Made by a program: the position numbers and the translations under genes
Part shown: positions 32,781 through 42,743 of the stretch, in pieces
Numbering within the stretch: position 1 is the first letter of the stretch
Layout: the number at the start of each line of letters is the position of its first letter
Assembly: GCA_013177895.1 (NCBI GenBank)
Contig: JABLXV010000004.1
Coordinates: 66,496 to 130,495 of the forward strand
Origin: Brevinematales bacterium
GTDB lineage: Bacteria > Spirochaetota > Brevinematia > Brevinematales > GWF1-51-8
Direction: 5' to 3'
Length of the DNA stretch: 64,000 nt
Notes under the pieces: model-generated
The model's database searches: none
What the model saw: only the letters and a program-made list of their open reading frames with translations
Told to the model about the DNA's origin: nothing

Positions 32781-34523
32781 ATGAAAGACGAAATACATAT
32801 CGAACGGTTCGAGACCCGCGATCATCTGCCGAATATCAGGATAACCCGCGGCGAAAATGCGGTAACCCTCCATTCGATTCAGCCTTATAAGGAAGCCGAG
32901 CGGGTCGTCTCGCATTTTAATCCCTCGATGGAGTGGACGTTTATCGCCGGGCTTGGGCTCGGCTATATCGCGGAAACCTTCCTCAAGACACGGGGCGGGA
33001 ATCTCGTTGTCTACGACCCGTGCGCGGAAATTCTCGATATCGCTAAATCCCTCCCCCGGAACGCCGCGCTATTCCGCGATAAGCGGGCGCATTTTCTATC
33101 CCGCGCGGAAGACATCGTCCCGTTCCTCGAATCGCATTCCGTCCGCGAATTGAACTATTACATGCACCGCCCCTATTCCGCGCTCTTTCCCGCCGAATTC
33201 GCGGGTATGGAAGGCATCATCGCCTCCTATCTTTCCAAACGGCAGATCAATAAAAATACGCTGAAACGGTTCCGTATGGTCTGGCTCCGCAACCTCGTTA
33301 AAAATTTCCCGTTCCATTTCAATACGCCGGGTATCGATCATCTCCGTCACCCGTTCGAGGGCAAGCCCGCTTTAATTGTGGGCGCGGGGCCGTCGCTCGC
33401 GAAGAATATCGACTCGATACGCCGTTACGCCGACAGGATGGTGATTATCGCTACCGATACCGCTCTTACGATGCTCGCGGGTAACGGAGTTTCCCCGGAC
33501 TTCACCGTATCCGCCGACCCGCAGGACAAGAACGCCCTGTTCCTGCTCTACTCCGGGCATACCGATACCACTCTTGTTATCGACGCGGCGGGGTCGTACC
33601 TGACCTATGCGAAATACCGTCCCGCGCGGACGCTGATGTACGATTCGTTTTTCCCGATCTACCGGGAGTTGTCCGGCTACTGGGGCGCGAAGGGCGACCT
33701 GAAATCCGGGGGGTCGGTTTCCACCACGGCGTTCGATTTCGCGCGGTTCCTCGGGTGCTCCCCGATCATATTCGCCGGGCAGGACCTCGCCTACTCCGAA
33801 AAAAAAACCCACTTCCGGGGTAACGTTCTCGAGGATTATTTCTTCTATAAGATCGATAAGTTCCATACCTACGAGGGTTACCATTCGCGGACGCTGATTC
33901 TGTCCGATCAGATTTTTATCGACGGATACTCCGGCGGGAAAGTCCTGACCGACAGAAAGTTCCTTACGTTCCTCGAATGGTTCAAGCGCGAAATCGCCGC
34001 GACGGATGTCCCTGTCATCAACGCCACCGAGGGCGGGGCGTTTATCCACGGCGCGCGCCATCTCCCGTTCGAGGAGACCGCCGCCGAGTTCCTGCGCGCG
34101 CCTATCGATAAATCCGTCCGTATCGAATTCACCCCATCCGACCCCGCGCCCTATGAGGAGTACCTCCGTTCGGTGATCTCCGCGTGCGATTCGCTGATCC
34201 CTTCCGCCGAACGCGCCTATTCCTCGTCGAAGCAGGCGATGCCTTTATTCCGGCAGGGTAAGGACTTATCGCCGCATTTCCGCGCGATGAACGATTTCGA
34301 CCGCGCGGTATTGACCGCTTTGAAGGCGGGTAATGCTGTCAGCAAGTTGATCGAACTCGTGATGCAGGATTCGATCGAAAAGATACTGGAATCCCCGCCG
34401 GGGGATAAAGAGATATCGGCAGAACTGATCGAAGGATGGCAGACCTTATACGGCGGAGCGCTCGCGGCGCTGAAGAAGGTACGTTACATGCTCACGAAAG
34501 CGGAACGGATCAGTCTTTCTTGA
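32781..34523 (+). CDS. MAF/DUF115-type glycosyltransferase-like protein
   Basis: 580 residues. The conserved middle reads PALIVGAGPSLAKNIDSI, IIATDTALTML, SPDFTVSADPQ, LKSGGSVSTTAFDFARFLG and IIFAGQDLAYS, as in motility-associated factor (MAF/DUF115) proteins, linked in Campylobacter, Helicobacter and Aeromonas to flagellin glycosylation with nonulosonic acids. No flagellin or nonulosonate genes are in the window. Its last 14 bases overlap the convergent gene at 34510. Confidence 0.83.
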   Translation: MKDEIHIERFETRDHLPNIRITRGENAVTLHSIQPYKEAERVVSHFNPSMEWTFIAGLGLGYIAETFLKTRGGNLVVYDPCAEILDIAKSLPRNAALFRDKRAHFLSRAEDIVPFLESHSVRELNYYMHRPYSALFPAEFAGMEGIIASYLSKRQINKNTLKRFRMVWLRNLVKNFPFHFNTPGIDHLRHPFEGKPALIVGAGPSLAKNIDSIRRYADRMVIIATDTALTMLAGNGVSPDFTVSADPQDKNALFLLYSGHTDTTLVIDAAGSYLTYAKYRPARTLMYDSFFPIYRELSGYWGAKGDLKSGGSVSTTAFDFARFLGCSPIIFAGQDLAYSEKKTHFRGNVLEDYFFYKIDKFHTYEGYHSRTLILSDQIFIDGYSGGKVLTDRKFLTFLEWFKREIAATDVPVINATEGGAFIHGARHLPFEETAAEFLRAPIDKSVRIEFTPSDPAPYEEYLRSVISACDSLIPSAERAYSSSKQAMPLFRQGKDLSPHFRAMNDFDRAVLTALKAGNAVSKLIELVMQDSIEKILESPPGDKEISAELIEGWQTLYGGALAALKKVRYMLTKAERISLS

Positions 34524-36477
34524 TACTGCGGATATCGACAGGCATCGGGAAATACGAGAAGGGTTCCTTGTCGAGATAATTCAGGATGCCGCGGTAATAG
34601 ATATAGTTTTTCTCGAACATGGGTATTTTCATCGCGTTCTGTATCCCCTCCCCGGTATAAATCACACTCCCGTAAAGGGTCACGGGATAATTATTAAACT
34701 CCCCCGACTCAGAAATCGAGTAGAGATCGTCCAGCGGAGTGTAAATGATACATTTATAGAGATCGGTTTTCGTGGGTTCTTTAGGCCGGTAGAGCCATAC
34801 GCCCGACCCCGATACGACCATGACGGGTTCTCCCTGCTTTTCAGGGTTGATATTAATCAGGTAGATGTTGCGGGTGGAAATAATTACCAGAGGCGAGTGC
34901 GCCGTACCCTTGATAAGCAGAGGGACGGTAGCCATTATTACCCCGTTCTGCGGATAATTCTGGATTACCCCCAAATCGAGCAATATCGCTTCCTCGGTCA
35001 TATCGATAAATACGCCGCAGTTTTCATTCGGCGGGCTTTTCTTGAGGAAAAACTCCGGGGGATCCTGGACAACCTGAACCGCCGTACCGAACGCGGGGGG
35101 ATTATCGAAAATCACCTGCTCGCCGAAACTGGAAAACGCCGTGGTTCTCTGGCCGCCCAGATAAAAAAAGATTCGCCCGTTCATCGACTGGAAATTGAAT
35201 CCCATCTTTTGCCCGTCGCCGTTCCCCAAGTTTTGCGTATATTTTTTATAGAACGCCGATGTCAGGATTTTTACCACCTTCTGCACGGGATAATAGTCAA
35301 AATCCACGCCGGCGAGGAGATGATTCTCCGGGATAGCTTCCTCAAGATAGACCGTATCGACATCCTCGTCGCGAGAAATATACGACCATAGCTCGCTCCC
35401 GATCCCATAGTACCCGAAGAAACGGTATGCCTCCTCAGGGAAAAAGAGCGGGATCGGCTTCTCGGAGGCCTTCAGGATCAGGCGTTTATTCTCCACCCCG
35501 AAAAACATATCCGGCCCCTGCGGCCCGTAATAATAGGCGTAGTCGGGAGTATAGATCAACTGGTATTTCGCGTTCGAATCCGTCCTTTTAACGAATACAT
35601 GATAGATCAAATCGGTATCCACCGAGAAACGCGTCGTATACCCGTTACCGAACGCTAAAAGTTCCTTCCAGCTCGATACGGTATTCACGATTGACTTGGT
35701 ATCGTAGAATGACGTATCCCTTATCATCCAAGCGGGCTCTACATATCGGAAATAATTCTGCCAGACGGACGCAAAACCGGGAGGGATGACGGTAGCGAGG
35801 GTGTCGTTCTTCTGGAGCGATTCGCTGAACGATACCGTCCTCGGTGCAAAATTAGCGCTCAGGTACTGCGCCTGAACCATTTCCTGCAAATCTTTCTCAA
35901 AATAGACCGGCTTCATATCGGGAGGGTTCTGGGTATAATCGATCTTAGGAATATATCCCTGCGACGAGTACCAATAGAAGGAGCTTCCGCCCTCGGTGGT
36001 GTTGATCGTGAGATTCCCGCGTACCGCGATATCCCCGACGACAATCATATCCTGCACGATAGACGCTGTTTTATCGCAGTTAAAAAACCAGACATAATTG
36101 AACAGATTGAGACGGGAGAATTCGACGGTGAGTTTCAGCGGAACCTGATTTTTCCAGTTCATCGTGGCCGTCAGGGAATAAAGGTCTTTCCCGATCCTTT
36201 TAATATCGAATTGATAAGCCTGATCGGCGCCTTCGAGTTTTTCGGTTTGTTTGAATACGCCCGTTTTGAGCGGGCTTTTTCCCTGGATAAGATAATCGAA
36301 ATATTCCTGCACCCGGCCTTCGATGAACCAATAGCCCCTCGCGCCCTCCGCGTCATGCAGAGTGCTGAAAAACGAGAACTGAGCGATCGTCATAATTGAC
36401 ACGGCCATCATAAGTAGAATGCCAGTAGTGACAAGGGAAATCGCCGATATAGAGGAACGAAAACGTTTCATGATCAC
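34510..36477 (-). CDS. PilX-like or DUF4900-like envelope protein
   Basis: 655 residues. A single N-terminal membrane segment (LVTTGILLMMAVSIMTIAQF) is followed by AEGARGYWFIEGRVQ, the arrangement of PilX/GspK-like minor pilins, though the usual GFTLIE cleavage site is absent. The C-terminal half has repeats like MATVPLLIKGTAHSPLVII and GVWLYRP seen in long PilX/DUF4900-type proteins. The start overlaps the secretin stop by four bases, so they are coupled. It is convergent with the MAF gene and overlaps it by 14 bases. Confidence 0.55.
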   Translation of the reverse strand: MIMKRFRSSISAISLVTTGILLMMAVSIMTIAQFSFFSTLHDAEGARGYWFIEGRVQEYFDYLIQGKSPLKTGVFKQTEKLEGADQAYQFDIKRIGKDLYSLTATMNWKNQVPLKLTVEFSRLNLFNYVWFFNCDKTASIVQDMIVVGDIAVRGNLTINTTEGGSSFYWYSSQGYIPKIDYTQNPPDMKPVYFEKDLQEMVQAQYLSANFAPRTVSFSESLQKNDTLATVIPPGFASVWQNYFRYVEPAWMIRDTSFYDTKSIVNTVSSWKELLAFGNGYTTRFSVDTDLIYHVFVKRTDSNAKYQLIYTPDYAYYYGPQGPDMFFGVENKRLILKASEKPIPLFFPEEAYRFFGYYGIGSELWSYISRDEDVDTVYLEEAIPENHLLAGVDFDYYPVQKVVKILTSAFYKKYTQNLGNGDGQKMGFNFQSMNGRIFFYLGGQRTTAFSSFGEQVIFDNPPAFGTAVQVVQDPPEFFLKKSPPNENCGVFIDMTEEAILLDLGVIQNYPQNGVIMATVPLLIKGTAHSPLVIISTRNIYLININPEKQGEPVMVVSGSGVWLYRPKEPTKTDLYKCIIYTPLDDLYSISESGEFNNYPVTLYGSVIYTGEGIQNAMKIPMFEKNYIYYRGILNYLDKEPFSYFPMPVDIRSIKKD

Positions 36478-37907
36478 TTTATTTCCGTTATATTGGTCAA
36501 CCCCGCTTCTTTCAATACTTCAATCGATATTTTATCTATCCCGGTTTTATTCTTGCTGATATCCACGATATGCGGAGTCAAAAATATAACCAGTTCCTGC
36601 CGGGTTACCGATTCTACGGAATGCGAGAACAGGTAACGCAGGATGGGGATTTCCCCGAGTATCGGTACTGCGTTGACGTCGCTTGTCTTTTCAGTGCTGA
36701 TGAGCCCGCCGATAATAATCGTCTGACCGTCCTTCGCGATTGCGTCGCATGAGAATTCGGTGGTGATCTTCTTCGGCGCGTTTTCCGTCGATGTGATAGC
36801 GATTGTTTGGTAGGAGCTCATTTCACCGACCAGCGTGAGTTTTACCTCTCCCTCGGGAGTAATCGTAGGTTCTACCTTCAGCATGATACCCACGTCGAGG
36901 AACTCCACCTGCGAAGTCTGATCGAGGGATGTCGGGTTCTTAACCATACTCTTTATATACGGGACTTTGCTTCCTATATGTATCATCGCGCTGCCGCGGT
37001 TGATAGCAAGGACTTGCGGTTGAGAAATTACTTTAAGGTTGTAATTATGCGCCAACGCGGAAATCAGCGCGTCAACCCCGATATGAGAATCAGAGAAGGT
37101 CTTGCTGACGGATGCGTTAAAGCTCTCCCCGCTGCCGATCCCCGTCTCGGGAGCGAACAGGAAACTCAGGTTCACCGCGTCGCCGAGATTCAACGCTTCC
37201 CAACGGATACCTACTTCGTCCTTTTCCTCAAGGTTGACCTGTACCATTTTCGTCTCGATAATCACCATTTTCGGCAGAGTCGATACTACATCGAACAACT
37301 GGTCGATACGCGCGAAATTATCGGGTACGTCCACTATGATTATTTTTGAAGATTGCACATCGATAGCGACACTCCCGACGCCGGGAGTCAGGAGGGGTTT
37401 AATCACGGACACGAAATTCTTCAGGTCGATGATGGAAGCGTCATAGGTCTTCGTTATCAGATACGATTTCTGGAGCTCGCTTTTATACTCCGCCAGGGAT
37501 AAAATCTTAATAATACTGCCCTGCTCGAGGTAATAAACCCCGTGGGTAGAAAGTACGGATAGAAACGCATCTTTCAGGGATACGTTTTTAAAGGACGCGG
37601 TAACTTGCGCGTTTACATTTGGGCTGACAATGAAATTCAACCCAGACTGCATGGAAAAGTTCGCGATTACATCTTTTAGCGGCATTCCCTGAAATGTCCC
37701 GGAGAATTGCCCTTGCAGCTGTTCAATCAGCTTTCCCTTGATTTGAATGATACTCGTGGACGCCCCGCCGCCGCCGGAGGAATCAAGCGGTTCAATCCCC
37801 GGAGGCCCCCCGGGTATACCCGACCCGCCGGGCTGCTGAGAATAGCTTAAAACCGACAGCATGAGTACCACGAAAACCGCGCAGACTGATTTTATGACAA
37901 CTTTCAT
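36474..37907 (-). CDS. Secretin (GspD/PilQ family)
   Basis: 477 residues. Signal peptide (VFVVLMLSVLSYSQ), Gly/Pro-rich linker, an STN-like/N-domain region (QFSGTFQGMPLKDVIANFS), one N1-type domain (about 150-215) and a secretin pore with VISQPQVLAINRGSAMIHIGSKVPY and GGLISTEK, PILGEIPILRYLF. It would form an outer-membrane channel for type II secretion or type IV pili. Only one N-domain pair is present, shorter than typical GspD. No ATPase, inner-membrane platform or pilin gene is near. Promoter at 37936-37964. Confidence 0.88.
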   Translation of the reverse strand: MKVVIKSVCAVFVVLMLSVLSYSQQPGGSGIPGGPPGIEPLDSSGGGGASTSIIQIKGKLIEQLQGQFSGTFQGMPLKDVIANFSMQSGLNFIVSPNVNAQVTASFKNVSLKDAFLSVLSTHGVYYLEQGSIIKILSLAEYKSELQKSYLITKTYDASIIDLKNFVSVIKPLLTPGVGSVAIDVQSSKIIIVDVPDNFARIDQLFDVVSTLPKMVIIETKMVQVNLEEKDEVGIRWEALNLGDAVNLSFLFAPETGIGSGESFNASVSKTFSDSHIGVDALISALAHNYNLKVISQPQVLAINRGSAMIHIGSKVPYIKSMVKNPTSLDQTSQVEFLDVGIMLKVEPTITPEGEVKLTLVGEMSSYQTIAITSTENAPKKITTEFSCDAIAKDGQTIIIGGLISTEKTSDVNAVPILGEIPILRYLFSHSVESVTRQELVIFLTPHIVDISKNKTGIDKISIEVLKEAGLTNITEIK

Positions 37908-37935
37908 TGATGTACCGCCCTAATCGAATTATAAT

Positions 37936-37964
37936 ATCTTAATCCCGCATCATTCAATTGTCAA
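37936..37964 (-). promoter_or_regulatory. Promoter of the secretin-PilX-like operon
   Basis: TTGACA, 17-base spacer, TAAGAT on the minus strand, 29 bases before the secretin ATG. Confidence 0.5.
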
Positions 37965-38000
37965 GCGGAATTACCAATTATTATGCCGATAGCGTATAAT

Positions 38001-38438
38001 CTAGAAATTCAGTACAGCTTTCGAGTTCTCCAGTGCGTTCTGAACCTCCGCTACTCCAGCCTGATTCGTCGAAAGGGAGATAATAGAGTCACCGATCGCC
38101 TTCTGGAATTCATTAATGGCGTTAAATTTTTCAGTCATAGTGGCTTTTATATTCTCTTCGATTTTTATCTGCTGCTCAGAAGTAATCTGGTTCTTTTCTA
38201 TTACAGCGTTATAGTCGCTGATGCACTTCTTCGCTTCATCAGCGGTTGCGCTTATAGCGCCGGCGATTTCAGAAGAAGCAGTGACCGATTTCACCTTAGC
38301 GGTTCCGTCTTTAACGATGACTATCATCTTTTCGACGGCGGCTTTCATATCTTTCTGCGCGCTTTCTACAGGATTACCGCACGAGAACAACATAAAAAAC
38401 GATGCGAATACGATACCTAACCCTAATACCTTTTTCAT
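38001..38438 (-). CDS. Small lipoprotein, paralogue of its neighbour
   Basis: 145 residues with a lipobox (ASFFMLFSC, Cys about 20); the mature part is helical and ends with a repeat like EVQNALENSKAVLNF. Its C-terminal half resembles that of the protein at 38499-39071 (VKDGTAKVKS versus LKDGNEKVKS; EVQNALENSKAVL versus EIKDSFDKFKALL). ATG at 38438 has GGAGG at good spacing. Function unknown. It lies near clpC but shows no link to it beyond position. Confidence 0.7.
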   Translation of the reverse strand: MKKVLGLGIVFASFFMLFSCGNPVESAQKDMKAAVEKMIVIVKDGTAKVKSVTASSEIAGAISATADEAKKCISDYNAVIEKNQITSEQQIKIEENIKATMTEKFNAINEFQKAIGDSIISLSTNQAGVAEVQNALENSKAVLNF

Positions 38439-38498
38439 AAAATCCTCCAACCCTTATGTTATGTAAATATTCAAGTAAAAAATACTTTCACACGAAAA

Positions 38499-39071
38499 TT
38501 ACTTTAATAAAGCCTTAAACTTATCGAAGGAATCCTTGATCTCCGCGGCGCCTGTCGCATCTTTTGCGAATTTGACAATAGCTTCATTGATAGAATTGGT
38601 AAAATCTGTTGTCGCGCTTACTTTGTTTTCTATCGGGAGAGGCGAGCCGGTACCGACTTCCAGCATCTTATTGTACTTTTCAACGGTAAACTCCTTACCG
38701 GGTCCGACTGCCTTATCAATAAGATCGTTATATAGCTTTAATTCTTCCTTATACTTTGCGATAGTGCTGTTAATCGTGTTCACAGCCTCGACCGGGCTGG
38801 CAGCGCTCTTAACCTTCTCATTTCCATCCTTCAGCAGAACCGTAAACTTTGCCACAGAAGATTTGATTTCCACTAAATAATTCTTGTTCCCAAAAATAGA
38901 CCCGATTGAGACGATTAACATGATTAAAAAGGTTACGCCGCTAATGATAGCAAACGACATAACGATTCCCCCCCAGTTTTCACCATTAGGGCGTGTTACC
39001 GCGAATCTCGCAAGGAAAAACAGACCTACTCCCACTGCTAAGAAAATTAAAGCCGTTAAAAGAGATGACAT
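38499..39071 (-). CDS. Membrane-anchored protein with a shared helical domain
   Basis: 190 residues with two hydrophobic segments (about 4-24 and 36-60, the second FAIISGVTFLIMLIVSIG) followed by a soluble C-terminal helical domain (about 70-190) that resembles the mature part of the neighbouring lipoprotein. GAGGAGG precedes the ATG. Function unknown. Confidence 0.7.
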   Translation of the reverse strand: MSSLLTALIFLAVGVGLFFLARFAVTRPNGENWGGIVMSFAIISGVTFLIMLIVSIGSIFGNKNYLVEIKSSVAKFTVLLKDGNEKVKSAASPVEAVNTINSTIAKYKEELKLYNDLIDKAVGPGKEFTVEKYNKMLEVGTGSPLPIENKVSATTDFTNSINEAIVKFAKDATGAAEIKDSFDKFKALLK

Positions 39072-39123
39072 TTGATCCTCCTCTTACAATCAGAATAATA
39101 TATTTCCGGTATTGCAGAAAACT

Positions 39124-41688
39124 TTAGTTGACCAATTCCTCTTCGCCCATTTCAGTCGACCGCTTCTTCATAGGATGGGTCTTCCCGATTTTTTCCATTA
39201 CAGCGATATCGGTCTTTTCACCGTCTTTTATTTTATTCCTTTTAAATTTAAAATCGACCGTGCCGGAGTGCAGCCCTACATAAATCTCCAGATTTTCCTT
39301 CTCCGGGTCGATGCGCATATTCTCGGTAATCATCTTCTGTGACGCGGGAATCTCGATCAGACGGCTGATGGAACGGCGGAGAGAGCGCGCGCCGTATTTA
39401 ATATCGAACCCGGTCTCGATCACATGCGCGCGTACCGTATGGCTGACCTTAAACGCCACACCCTGTACCGCAACCGTCTCATTCAGTTCATGCACCATCT
39501 TATCGAATATCTGTTCGAGTATTTCGCCGTCCAGAGAATTAAACACCACGATCTCATCGATACGGTTGAGGAATTCCGGCCTCAGATTCTTTTTCAGTTC
39601 GGAGAGTACATATTCCTTCTTTTTTTCTTCGTCGGCGTCTGAATCCCCGAAGCCCATGATCGATTTCTGCGAAAGACGCTCCGTCCCGATATTCGATGTG
39701 AAAATAATGATCGTGTTGCGGAAATTGACTTTATTCCCGAGACTGTCGGTCACCTTCCCCTCGTCCAGAATTTGAAGGAATATATTGAAAATATCCGGGT
39801 TAGCTTTTTCTATTTCGTCGAACAATACCACCGAGTACGGCTTCCTCCGTATTTTCTCGGTGAGTTCCCCGCCGGACTCATATCCGACATACCCGGGAGG
39901 CGCCCCGAGGATACGGGATACGTTGAAACGCTCCATATACTCGCTCATATCCACGCGGATGAGGGAATCCTCGGTGCCGAACATGAATTTCGCGAGAGCC
40001 TTCGCCAGTTCGGTTTTCCCGACGCCCGTAGGCCCGAGGAAAATGAAGCTAGCGATGGGTTTCTTAATATCGCGGAAACCGACGACGCTCTTATGGATCG
40101 CGTTGGAAACCACCCCGACCGCCTCGCCCTGCCCTTTAACCGATCCCTCGAGATGGGATTCTATTTTCGCGTAACGTTCGAAACTGGTCTCATCGTCGAG
40201 ATTCGACATCGGGATATTCGTGATCACCGATAATACCCGCTGGATTTCTTTCTGGTCGATCATCACCGTTTCACGCTTGATATTGGAAATCCAATTCTGC
40301 TTCAACTCTTCATACTGCTCGCGGATAATATGGATTCTATCGCGCACATCGGCGGCCTGTTCGTATATCTGTCCGCGGACAAACTCGGATTTCTTGTTCT
40401 CAAGGTTGGATAGCTCTATCTCGAGATCGATCAGTTCCTGCGGTTTATTGCTGGTCAGTGACGATGCGTTCGCGCCGGCTTCGTCGATTACGTCGATAGC
40501 CTTATCCGGCAGATGCCTGTCGGTAATATAACGGTGCGAGAGGCGCACAGCCGCGCGTATAGCGTTATCGGTATAGCGGACGTTATGATGCTCCTCGTAC
40601 TTCGACTTGATGCGCATCAGTATCTCGATAGTCCCGTCCACATCGGGCTCGTCCACCACGATGGGCTGGAAACGCCGCACGAGGGCTTTATCCTTCTCGA
40701 TACGCTTCTTATACTCGTCGAACGTGGTCGCTCCGATACAGCGGATCAACCCGCGCGCGAGCGCCGGTTTCAGCATATTGGACGCGTCGAGCGCGCCCTC
40801 AGCGTTGCCCGCGCCGAGTATCGTATGTATCTCATCTATAAAAAGGATGACGTCGTTCGAATCCTCCGTCTCTTTGACGACATTTTTCAGCCGTTCCTCG
40901 AACTCCCCGCGGTATTTCGTACCCGCGACCAGAAGCCCCATATCGAGGAGCATGATGCGTTTGTCGATCAGCTTCTCGGGCACCGAGTTCGTGACGATCA
41001 TCTGGGCAATACCCTCGACGATCGCGGTCTTCCCTACGCCCGGTTCGCCGATCAGGATGGGATTATTCTTCTGACGGCGGCTCAATACCTGAATGACTCG
41101 CTGGATTTCTTTATGCCGCCCGATCACCGGATCGAGCTTTCCCTCCGCCGCCATCTGGGTGATATTGCGGGAGAATTTATCGAGAAATGGGGTCTTGATC
41201 TCCTTCCGTTTCTTCTTCCAGTTCTTTATTTCGCCGTACCCCACCGTCTTAATCACCGTACTTCGTACCTGGTTGATATCGATACTGCGGTTTTCCAGCA
41301 GGAACGGGAGTATCGCTTCGGGATTATCCTCCGCGAGAATACCCAAAAGGAGATGTTCGGTTCCGATATAGTTATGCCCGATCGTTTTGGCTTCCTGGCG
41401 CGATAAGTCGAGCACGAGCTTCACCCGTTTTGATATAGGGATACCCCCCAACGTCAGGGTATTCCCGCTGCGGTTGCGGAGTGTTAATTCGACCTCGCGC
41501 TTAATGTCGTCAATATTGATGCCGAGCGATAAAAGCGTGCGAACTCCCGCCCCTTCGGGCTCCCTGAGAAGTCCGAGGAACAAATGCTCGGGCAGCAGTT
41601 CCTCGCTGAACAAACGTCTCGCTTCCTGCTGTGACAGGATGGATATCACCTTCTGAGCGGTAGGTGTAAAACCGGTATAATCATGCAT
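39124..41688 (-). CDS. clpC: ClpC-type AAA+ unfoldase
   Basis: 854 residues: N-terminal repeat domain (about 1-145), first AAA+ module with [13 protein letters not shown] and [10 protein letters not shown], a middle coiled-coil (about 425-480), second module with [13 protein letters not shown] and [10 protein letters not shown], and an MGFGD loop near 630 that could contact ClpP. In Bacillus it degrades damaged and arginine-phosphorylated proteins with ClpP. It follows the McsA and McsB genes. ClpP is not in the window. Confidence 0.95.
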   Translation of the reverse strand: MHDYTGFTPTAQKVISILSQQEARRLFSEELLPEHLFLGLLREPEGAGVRTLLSLGINIDDIKREVELTLRNRSGNTLTLGGIPISKRVKLVLDLSRQEAKTIGHNYIGTEHLLLGILAEDNPEAILPFLLENRSIDINQVRSTVIKTVGYGEIKNWKKKRKEIKTPFLDKFSRNITQMAAEGKLDPVIGRHKEIQRVIQVLSRRQKNNPILIGEPGVGKTAIVEGIAQMIVTNSVPEKLIDKRIMLLDMGLLVAGTKYRGEFEERLKNVVKETEDSNDVILFIDEIHTILGAGNAEGALDASNMLKPALARGLIRCIGATTFDEYKKRIEKDKALVRRFQPIVVDEPDVDGTIEILMRIKSKYEEHHNVRYTDNAIRAAVRLSHRYITDRHLPDKAIDVIDEAGANASSLTSNKPQELIDLEIELSNLENKKSEFVRGQIYEQAADVRDRIHIIREQYEELKQNWISNIKRETVMIDQKEIQRVLSVITNIPMSNLDDETSFERYAKIESHLEGSVKGQGEAVGVVSNAIHKSVVGFRDIKKPIASFIFLGPTGVGKTELAKALAKFMFGTEDSLIRVDMSEYMERFNVSRILGAPPGYVGYESGGELTEKIRRKPYSVVLFDEIEKANPDIFNIFLQILDEGKVTDSLGNKVNFRNTIIIFTSNIGTERLSQKSIMGFGDSDADEEKKKEYVLSELKKNLRPEFLNRIDEIVVFNSLDGEILEQIFDKMVHELNETVAVQGVAFKVSHTVRAHVIETGFDIKYGARSLRRSISRLIEIPASQKMITENMRIDPEKENLEIYVGLHSGTVDFKFKRNKIKDGEKTDIAVMEKIGKTHPMKKRSTEMGEEELVN

Positions 41689-41714
41689 CTTATTTTTTCT
41701 CCCCGGCCCGTTAA

Positions 41715-42743
41715 CTACGCGACCGATTTGTACTTCATCTGAGAGATCACTCTTTTCAATAACTCCATTCTCTCAGAAGCGGTATTGTCTGCCGGAATAT
41801 TGTTCCGGTATATTAAATAATCGTCGGTTCCCTGAACCACCAGATTCCTGAGCTCGTCCCTGTCCCCGATCGTGAGATATTTCCCGTTCATGGAATCGAG
41901 CAGGGAAACATAATAAAGCATATCGCTCCACCCGATCTTGTCACGGTTCTTCAGCTCGAAAATCTCCTCGAAAACGATCTCTCGTTCCTGCCTCTGGCTG
42001 AAGTAAGTACGCCGCATATCCATCTCGAGATGGTACAGCCGTGAAATCATCTCCTCGAACTCGTTGGCCATATCATCCTCGGAAAGGCCGATCGAGTAGA
42101 TATTCGAGATATAATAAAGCCCGCTCGCGGACTTGTCGCCCCCGGCGTTCGCCACCGAGTAGCCGATACTGTTCACACTCTCGGTGAACGCGTGTATCTG
42201 CTTGCCGGCCATCATCCCGTATAAATTTACCAGCACCGATAAACGGAGGCCTGTTCCGATATTTAATATCGACGACGTCAGGTATCCCCATTTTTCATCG
42301 AACGCGAAATCGACCTTATCCTCGACCGTACCCATTACGTCGGCCAGACGCTGGTATATCTTTTTAATATTGTACCCTTTCTCTATCGCGAAAATCCTCA
42401 GGTGGTCGTCCTCGTTGATGAGTATAACCCAGTCCCCGGTCATATCGGAAATCATCTTTCTGCCGTTTCGGACAAATTCCTGCGTAATGACGTTGGTGCT
42501 CACATAGACCATTACCTGACCGTGGGGGATCTCGTCGAAACTCATCGTATTCAGGCGGTACGGCAGTTCCTTTATTTTATCGGTTAATTTCTCGTCGATT
42601 TCATATTTATCTTTTTCTTTCAGGAAATGAGGAAACATCAATCCTTCGAGATTTCTGGCAATCCGTACCCGAGATGAAAACACAAAATTGTCCAGCTTAT
42701 TCTTGCGTCTGCGGACGCCCTTCGGGAACTCAATGGATCTCAT
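41715..42743 (-). CDS. mcsB: McsB-like protein with altered arginine-kinase sites
   Basis: 342 residues, a guanido-kinase-type domain: FVFSSRVRIARNLEGLMFP, LINEDDHLRI, KVDFAFDEKWGYLT and LNIGTGLRLSVLV align with Bacillus subtilis McsB. However GYLTSCPTN of Bacillus reads GYLTSSILN (Cys to Ser), GEGSEA is replaced by AGGDKS, and the C-terminal phosphoarginine-binding RDxxRA region reads ASERME. These changes suggest weak or no arginine kinase activity. Its ATG overlaps the mcsA stop by 14 bases. The comparison rests on my memory of the Bacillus sequence. Confidence 0.85.
   Translation of the reverse strand: MRSIEFPKGVRRRKNKLDNFVFSSRVRIARNLEGLMFPHFLKEKDKYEIDEKLTDKIKELPYRLNTMSFDEIPHGQVMVYVSTNVITQEFVRNGRKMISDMTGDWVILINEDDHLRIFAIEKGYNIKKIYQRLADVMGTVEDKVDFAFDEKWGYLTSSILNIGTGLRLSVLVNLYGMMAGKQIHAFTESVNSIGYSVANAGGDKSASGLYYISNIYSIGLSEDDMANEFEEMISRLYHLEMDMRRTYFSQRQEREIVFEEIFELKNRDKIGWSDMLYYVSLLDSMNGKYLTIGDRDELRNLVVQGTDDYLIYRNNIPADNTASERMELLKRVISQMKYKSVA

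Noticed and set aside
40513-41406. Plus-strand frame of about 297 codons opposite clpC
   Set aside because: It overlaps the well-supported clpC gene and shows no domain.
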